Below are positions 57,730-64,000 of a stretch of 64,000 bases of DNA, one piece after another. A program made the translations under genes and the position numbers. Positions within the stretch are counted from its first letter, which is position 1; the number at the start of each line of letters is the position of its first letter. The DNA comes from Coleophoma eucalyptorum (taxonomy: Eukaryota > Ascomycota > Leotiomycetes > Helotiales > Dermateaceae), in contig JALRME010000031.1 in assembly GCA_026120035.1 (NCBI GenBank), forward strand, positions 186,001 to 250,000. Direction: 5' to 3'. Below the pieces are notes generated by a model. The model had not been told where the DNA came from. It searched no databases and saw only the letters and a program-made list of their open reading frames with translations.

Positions 57730-58536
57730 ATGACTACCCTCCAGACTTACAAATTGAGTTCGGAAACCACTCTAAGCGCGTCGCTCTCGGGAAATGGTGC
57801 TCCCACGCTGATTCTCCTGCATTTCTGGGGAGGATCGTCGCAAACCTTCTCTCCGCTTGTCTCTGCTTTGGGATCTAACTTGCGCACGATTGCTGTGGAT
57901 TTTCGTGGGTGGGGAGCCTCGACAGGACCCCAGACCCCAGACGGTGACGGGTACTCTATTGCCGAGCTGGCCACGGACATCGAGGCGATCCTCGCAGCTT
58001 GGAAGATCGAGGACTATGTTCTGGTCGGTCACTCCATGGGCGGGAAAGTGGCTCAGCTTGTGGCAGGGCGAGCTCGTGTACCAGGTCTCCGCGGCGTAGT
58101 CTTGCTTGCCCCCGCTCCGCCGACTCCGTTCGAGCTGCCAGCCGATATGAAGGCAGTTCAGGTCACGGCATATGCTAGCGCTAAGTCAGCCGACTTTGTT
58201 GTGAGAAACGTGCTATCCTCCTCGACATTATCGGAAAATGTCATTGAGGCGCTAGTGGCCGACATGATCAGAGGCAATCCCTCGGCGAAAGCTGCATGGC
58301 CTGCGTATGCAATGGCGGAAGATATTGTAGATGAGGCAAGAAACATCCAGGTGCCGGTCTGTATTATTGGCGGACGGCTAGACGGGGTAGAGCCCATCGC
58401 GCGGCTGCAGTCGGAGGTCGTTCAGAATATCCCCGGGGCAGAACTTGTCATAGTGGAAGGTTCGGGGCATCTGCTCCCCATAGAAGCGACAGCCGAGGTT
58501 GCTAGTAATATCAATGAATTTATAGGCCGACTCTAG
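57730..58536 (+). CDS. Alpha/beta hydrolase
   Basis: A 268-aa single-exon cytosolic hydrolase. The start at 57730 (MTTLQTYKLSSETTLSASLSG) was chosen because the fold begins here. The oxyanion-hole region is LILLHFWGGSS, and DFRGWGAST follows. The nucleophile elbow is GHSMGG (Ser near residue 102), the acid is in GRLDGVEP, and the His is in EGSGHLLP. The triad is complete. It resembles general ester/lactone or C-C hydrolases; substrate unknown. Confidence 0.88.
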   Translation: MTTLQTYKLSSETTLSASLSGNGAPTLILLHFWGGSSQTFSPLVSALGSNLRTIAVDFRGWGASTGPQTPDGDGYSIAELATDIEAILAAWKIEDYVLVGHSMGGKVAQLVAGRARVPGLRGVVLLAPAPPTPFELPADMKAVQVTAYASAKSADFVVRNVLSSSTLSENVIEALVADMIRGNPSAKAAWPAYAMAEDIVDEARNIQVPVCIIGGRLDGVEPIARLQSEVVQNIPGAELVIVEGSGHLLPIEATAEVASNINEFIGRL

Positions 58537-59327
58537 CATGCCTAGGGCCACGAACTTGCGAGGTTTATATACAGGACTACAAGTTATGCATGGCTGATAT
58601 GTATTATATAGAGGACAATACAGCTTAACACACTTCAGCGCTTCTGATTATTGTTTTATAATATCTCAGGGCTTGATGTACTTACAATCATCATCGAGAT
58701 TCTTTGAGGAAAATCTGTCTCTAATGATCAATGGCTGAGGCACTGGTGGATCTCGTGACAATATATGTTGTCTAGATTTAATCCTATCGCTGCTTTTTTG
58801 GTTCCGAAGGGGGTTTGTTGTGGCAGCTGGGCCGACTGAAGGAGGGTAACTGGCCTTGGTATTCATTAATGCTGGGGTTGTAGGTATTGGATGAAGCCAA
58901 GCCAATTGCTATGACCTAGGTCAGTAACGTTTCCTCGTTGGACCTGTTCGGACTTTTTAAATGACCATGATACAAAATCGAGCCAATAGAGATAATAGTA
59001 CAGATGAACATGTCACCATCTGGAAATTTGCTTGGTCATAGTTTTACGGACTACCTATAAACATAGCTTGCCTGATACCTCATAATCACGTCGTATCTTT
59101 TCATCTTACGTTGAATCCTTAATATGTATTTTCTCCCCTCGCATTATCTTTCTCCATCTAAACACCTAAATTACGGAGGTATTCTCCATGACTTGACGTA
59201 CCCATGGGCTTATTGAATAGGTGACTAATAATTATTACAAATGAATTGAGTTGATTGTGGCATCTTAGTAAAAGACCAGAGAGTCTAGTCCTTTGGTCCA
59301 GTAAAAAGGTAATCACACTCTACTATT
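58537..59327. other. Intergenic between convergent genes
   Basis: Nothing supported apart from the expected 3' UTRs of the hydrolase and of the Zn2Cys6 gene on the minus strand. Confidence 0.6.
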
Positions 59328-60895
59328 CTAAGTTGCTCTGCAAACCCCTGCTTCATCAAATAACCCACCCCTGAGAATGCACTGAATGGGCCACTCAATC
59401 CACCCTTTAAACTGAGTGTCCAAAAGCCGCTCCACTGCACCCATAACATTTTCAGCCCATCCCTTGTGCACCCAAAGTTCAGTTTCGAAGCCCCGAGTAA
59501 GAGCTGCGAAGTGCGCCAAGATGACCAACGCTGCTGGGCTTTTATTGGTAAGCATATCCAGATATAATTTTGAGACGTTTGACGGCCATTGCCATATACC
59601 GCTTGCCGGATTTGTAGATTCTTTGGAGGAAACATATGTGGTTTCAAGCCCCTTAAGTGCCGCAAGACATGCTGACTTAGAATCGACATCTTCGGTTGAC
59701 AGAAGGCGCTCTTCTATAGCGGAGGAGAGATACTGGAGGCGAGCGGTGAAAGAATCAACTCGTACAGACGATTCCGCCCATACTGGCTGCCAGCACTTGA
59801 ACAGGGCTGATAAACTTCCATGCTCCCAGCTTGGGGCCACTGGAGACTCTAGAATACTTTTTACACCTAAGTACGAGTAGAGTTAGTCTCTCTTTCAACA
59901 CCACGTTCAAGTTGTTTATTGGCATGCTTGCCTTGTAGGAGGATGAAAGACTGCACTACATCGTTTGACGATATTGTTTCGCGATTTTCTAAACATGCAA
60001 TCGAGTACGTGGTTAGAATAAATATAAGGGCAGCCAGGAGGAAGTATGCTTGGCAGTTATTTTCCGTGATATCAGTTAACTGTGTGGAGAAGAATTCGAC
60101 TGCTAGAGACTGATAGCGTATTGACAAAAAGGTATAATTTTTGCGTTGTTCAGGGTGGACATATGCGTAATGGAGAGCTGATACTGCCAACAAGCCATGC
60201 ATAACAAACTCCTAGGCGTAGTCAGTCAGCGCGCAATTGATATGGGCTAAGTACGACATACATTACAGACAGCGATATCTGGAACTATAACCCCCCATAA
60301 TTGCATCGTAGGCTGATCATGGGCGAGGGTTAAGCAGGTTACTGTGCAGTAATGGCGGAATAGCTGCAGACTGTGCAACCATTGGGCGGATGAAATACAC
60401 CCTGCTCTAAGTGTGCCAGATAGTCTTTTGCCTTCCGTAGCTCCCTCTGCAGCGGTTTTAATCGGAGATGTCGCTTCATCAATGGTTTTGATCTCTTTTT
60501 CTAGTTCTTCCGCTAGCTGTCTAATTTGGAGAGCTTTCTTGGTTAGGACCGTTGACTGTCGTGTCGCAGAGACAGGTTCTGCCTTCTCTTTGCTATCGGC
60601 TTTCTTCTCTACGGGTAATGCTGACGAAGACGACAGCTCCCAGTTTTTAGGTTGCAAAATGGAGATAGTTTGAGGGAAACCCAGTCGGACGAGGCTGCAC
60701 TGAATATTGTGACGAGTACAATTCCTGCAGGGAACTCGTTCATCACACTAAAACACTTCAGCGATTACGCCCGGAATCATGCCGCAAGTGACTGATGTCT
60801 TTTACTACCTTGACATGACGTTCTTTACATCGTGCACACCCTGCCCGCGATTTTCTCGACCCAAGCCGGCCACTACGCATTGTCCTACCATCCAT
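59328..60895 (-). CDS. Zn2Cys6 transcription factor (short C6 type)
   Basis: A regulator of 463 aa in four exons (60895-60809, 60747-60262, 60211-59932, 59866-59328). The zinc cluster crosses intron 1: GCARCKERHVK joins CDERVPCRNCTRHNIQC. The rest is the helical fungal regulator domain: VPDIAVC joining EFVMHGLLAVSALHYAYVHPEQR, then FILLQG joining VKSILESPVAPSW. The third intron (59867-59931) has a GC donor (CAAG/GCAAGC) and an ordinary TTAG acceptor; only this splice keeps the frame. An upstream in-frame ATG at 60961 would add 22 residues. Divergent from the NmrA-like gene. Confidence 0.86.
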
Positions 60896-61229
60896 GATGA
60901 TTTGATGGGCGGAGGAGTTTGGGAAAGGGGAGAGCGGCCTCGGACTGGTGTCAAATAACATCTTGTGGAAAGCGAAAGCGACTCACGTAAGCTCGGGTTG
61001 CGGGTCGCAGGTCTACCGTGCTGTACCTTGTACCCCACCCAGGAACATCGTTCCTTATGTCACATCTCCATTGCTCCACATTAGAGTTCGCTGTACCAAA
61101 CACTCTCGGATGAGAGGGCTTAGAAACAATGTTTTATAACGACTGGATGCCGCCTGTAATTCCCAGATCAAATTCCCCTACAACTTTCGTCCATTCAAAT
61201 CTCATTTGATCAAACCTCAGCTGAAATCA
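60896..61229. promoter_or_regulatory. Shared divergent promoter between Zn2Cys6 gene and NmrA-like gene
   Basis: Only 334 bases separate the two start codons (268 if the upstream ATG at 60961 is used). Such close head-to-head pairs in fungi are often co-regulated. No operator was defined. Confidence 0.5.
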
Positions 61230-62011
61230 ATGCATCTTCTCATCTTAGGAGCTACAGGGCACACAGGCCAGTATGCCTATAAGTATGCCCTAGAACAAGG
61301 TTCGTCGTCAATTTTAGAGGCCTCTCATACCAGAACTACTTTGGGGCAAGACACGAAGGATATTAACTGCGCAAAGGTCACCGTGTGACAGTGTTTGTTC
61401 GAAATGCTGGTGCCGTAGCACCTCACGCCAATCTCACTATCGTGGAAGGGTCGGTTTTGTCAGAAGAGGACATGAAACATGCATTTGCCGCGGCCGGTAT
61501 CCCAATCAACGGAGTCATACAATGTCTAAATCCGCTCCGTGCCTCTTGGAGCCCATGGTCAAAATTTCTTGGCCCACCGAGACTAATCGCAGATTCAACT
61601 GCTAATGCGGCTGGGGCACTGCGCGAACAACAGCAAAAGTCGCCGCTCCCAAATGGCCGGAAACCCCGTTTGGTCGTAATGAATGCGCTCGGAATTGGAG
61701 AGAGTATTATGGTAACACCATGGCTCATAAAGTTCATCATGACCTATAGCAACGTGAGCAAGACGTATGAAGACCACGCGGCTGTCAATAACGAGATTGA
61801 GTCAAACTGTGGAGGAGACATCCTCTGGACACTTGCCCTTGCCGTCGGCCTTGGTGATGCTGGTATTAAGCCGGTGAAGACGTTCAGGCCCACTGAATCA
61901 GGAGCTAGCTGGACGATCACGCGGGAAAGCTGTGCAATGTGGATGGTGGATGTCGCGGCGGGAAGGAATGGGAGTGATTACAGTAACAAGAGAGTTATTG
62001 TATCTAATTGA
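61230..62011 (+). CDS. NAD(P)-binding NmrA-like/atypical SDR protein
   Basis: A 234-aa Rossmann-fold protein in two exons (61230-61299, 61377-62011; 77-bp intron). The nucleotide-binding loop is MHLLILGATGHTGQYAYKYAL; after the splice the second strand EQGHRVTVFVRN appears. IVEGSVLSEEDMKHAFAAAG and DGVIQCLN-like GVIQCLNPLRASW follow, then RLVVMNALGIGES and WTITRESCAMWMVDVAAG. It is an NADPH-dependent reductase or redox-sensing NmrA-like protein; relatives are common beside C6 regulators in metabolite clusters. Complete. Confidence 0.86.
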
Positions 62012-62335
62012 ACAAATAGCACATGTATATAACAACAGTCTCTCTTCAATACGTCTACATTCTTCCACTTATAGCGATATCTTGTCATAGAAAGATTCAA
62101 TGTTAAGTGTAGTTAAGACGCGCTGCCTAGTTGTTGTGTTGTTATCTTGACATTGTTAGTAAGCAGGAGTTTTGCCCGGTAGCACGCGTCCGACGTATAA
62201 GATAACAATCCACATCCACCGATAAGGCAAATCGCCGGCATTCCAACTCCAATTGAGGGTACCATGATAACAAGTCCTTTACAGTTCGCCCAGTGTACTA
62301 CATGCCATAGGTTGAGGCCCTAAAAGGTGTTCGGG

Positions 62336-64000
62336 ATGGCAGGCAATAGCGAATTAGGTCAAAGGCCATATCGTTCAAAAAAGCAGAAGCCTTGCAATGC
62401 ATGCCGACGACGACGAGCAGGTTGCATTCGTGAAGGAAGTTTTGCATGCACATTCTGCACCCGGCGGAACCTAGATTGTGTTGTTGAATCAGATTTCCAA
62501 GTCCAAAGAAGAGGATTGGGCCCTGCACAAGCTAGAAATCAAAGCGCCCGAACATCGGCAATTACACTGTCCCCAGAGAAATTAACTCCAAGTTCGATCG
62601 CATCCTCGGACCTACTTAAACCTGCTGATCATCGCCAACCTAATGGGGCTTCAGGGCGAACATTGCAATATATTGGCTCCAGTGGTGACCACGACTCCTT
62701 TATCTTACAACATCGTATGTGTGAGGAACCAGAAGAGCTTGATGCTGCGGACTGGACATGTCAGAGAATCAGCAGGGACCTAAGCAACCCCGTTCACTTT
62801 TCAGTAAATAAGTCAGGTCAAGATAATGTTATTGGCTGACCGCCTGCAGGCTTTTCCTGACGAACATCTGGATGCACATCCCAGTTACTACCCCCGAAAT
62901 GTTGTTGAAGAATCGGTCAGACCCTTCCGCGAAGGCTTAGTGAAGGCATATTTTGAATATGTGCACACGTCATTTGCCCTTCTCGGGCCCCAGACTCCCT
63001 CAACCATAGCAAACTCCCCAACACTTATGAGCTCAATTTATTGCCTGGCACAGGCCTACTTCCCTCCCGCTCAGAATCTGGATCCGTGGCTATTCACGGA
63101 TTTCAATAAACAAGCTCTTCATATAGAAACGCACAATGTGAAGCTGGAAACCGTTGAAGCTGCGCTTCTATTTGCTCAACGCCATGCACGTCTCATTCGG
63201 TATTTATGTTTCGTTCTAATTGGTAGTATTGGCCAGAGCTCAAATGCTGACCTTGTGTTATTTATAGCGCACCGACAATGCCTGGAATGTGTGCTGAAAT
63301 AGGGAGCGTAAGTACTTCCTCAGAACTTCAACACAGCCGCTGACCGGCACCTTGTAGATTATCGGAATGAGTCATGACCTTGGCTTAAATGTTGATCCCA
63401 TCGACTGGGAGATTTCGGATACAGAAAAACGGCGTCGGAGACGATTGTGGTGGGGAGTATATGTACAAGACAAATGGTAGGTTATTACTTTTCCAATTTT
63501 CTTTCAGAAACTAAAATATTCAGGTCCGCATTGACTCTAGGACGTCCTTCGTATTTGCATGATGAACAAAGTGACGTCTCCCTGTTAAAAATGTCTGATT
63601 TTGCACTGGAAGGTGCTGATGAACCTTCGCCACCAAATAAACAGCCGGCACAAATATTCATTGGACTGACTACATTATCAATTATATTAAGTGACATACT
63701 TATAGCGTTCTTTACTATAAGGTCCATGAGGGCTCTTCGGACAATAGTGGTGGACCAGGTGAAGCATATATGCACTTCATTTGAAAACAAACTCGAAATA
63801 TGGCACGTGAACCATTTGGAGCCTGTCATAGCTAAGAAGGGCTTTCCCGATTCAACAGGTCTGGAGTCCCATAACGTAATATTATCCTACTAACTCTTCA
63901 AGGTTCGCTTGAGCTTGCATTTTACACTGTACAGGCTACCCTTTACCGCGGAGTCCTACGCGCGGTGCTCTCGAAGTTCTCGGATGATGATCTGTTCTCC
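62336..64000 (+). CDS. Zn2Cys6 transcription factor with fungal_trans domain, 3' end outside window
   Basis: Start ATG at 62336. Exons 62336-62803, 62850-63199, 63268-63307, 63358-63476, 63524-63858 and 63903 to beyond the edge. The zinc cluster PCNACRRRRAGCIREGSF then CTFCTRRNLDC is at about residues 20-48. The fungal_trans region is restored by splicing: LLFAQRHARLIR joins APTMPGMCAEIGS, then GMSHDLGLNVDPIDWEIS, RRRRLWWGVYVQDKW and LTLGRPSYLHDEQSDV. The frame is still open at 64000 (SKFSDDDLFS). It follows the NmrA-like gene by 324 bases on the same strand. The downstream end and any activation domain cannot be seen. Confidence 0.87.

Noticed and set aside
59285..59880. 134-codon minus and 154-codon plus frames
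   Set aside because: Overlap the last exon of the Zn2Cys6 gene in other frames; no domain.
1..64000. CRISPR arrays, operons or prophage
   Set aside because: Eukaryotic gene structure throughout; repeats seen are LTRs, microsatellites and short direct repeats only.

Overview
The window is nuclear DNA of a filamentous ascomycete (Pezizomycotina). The genes carry short GT-AG introns of about 45-80 bp with branch sites of CTAAC/CTNAC type. The protein families are typical of these fungi: Zn2Cys6 regulators, Pth11-like rhodopsin-domain protein, DUF3425, AsaB/CmcJ-like oxygenase, sugar and Dal5-type MFS transporters, YAT amino-acid permease, HET remnant. The transposable elements are riddled with CpA-to-TpA (TG-to-TA) changes, the mark of repeat-induced point mutation (RIP). 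I cannot name the genus.

Layout. 1-10.8 kb is a RIP-degraded nest of two Ty3/gypsy-type LTR retrotransposons. A complete chromovirus-like element A (629-7437, 190-bp LTRs, CCTAT target duplication) lies inside the protease region of an older, opposite-strand element B (1-628 plus 7443 to about 10.8 kb). 10.8-21 kb is a transition zone: an orphan AflR-like regulator, remnants of a Tc1/mariner and a pogo/Fot1-like transposase, a seven-exon Pth11-like gene, a HET-domain remnant and a secreted serine carboxypeptidase. 21-26 kb holds an acyltransferase-3 gene and a decayed half of a sugar transporter. 26-39 kb looks like a catabolic gene set: a CTF1-beta-like Zn2Cys6 regulator, an AsaB-type oxygenase, a sugar-porter-type MFS transporter, a cyclase-family metal hydrolase and an AtuA-family protein; the last three are co-directional.

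40-64 kb is a second accessory stretch: a DUF3425 protein, an SDR, a Dal5-type MFS transporter, a Tc1-like remnant and a solo LTR, a Zn2Cys6 regulator, a very intron-rich amino-acid permease, a phytanoyl-CoA-dioxygenase-family enzyme, a small four-helix membrane protein, an alpha/beta hydrolase, a Zn2Cys6 regulator divergent from an NmrA-like reductase, and a further Zn2Cys6 regulator that runs off the right edge. Five Zn2Cys6 regulators plus one DUF3425 protein in about 52 kb, scattered pseudogenes and no clear housekeeping genes suggest a subtelomeric or otherwise accessory compartment.

Gene models were built by joining frames at splice sites. Every complete multi-exon model that I summed base by base gives a coding length divisible by three and restores family motifs across the junctions; the amino-acid permease was joined by motif only. 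Three introns are best explained as GC-AG. No tRNA, rRNA or CRISPR array was seen.
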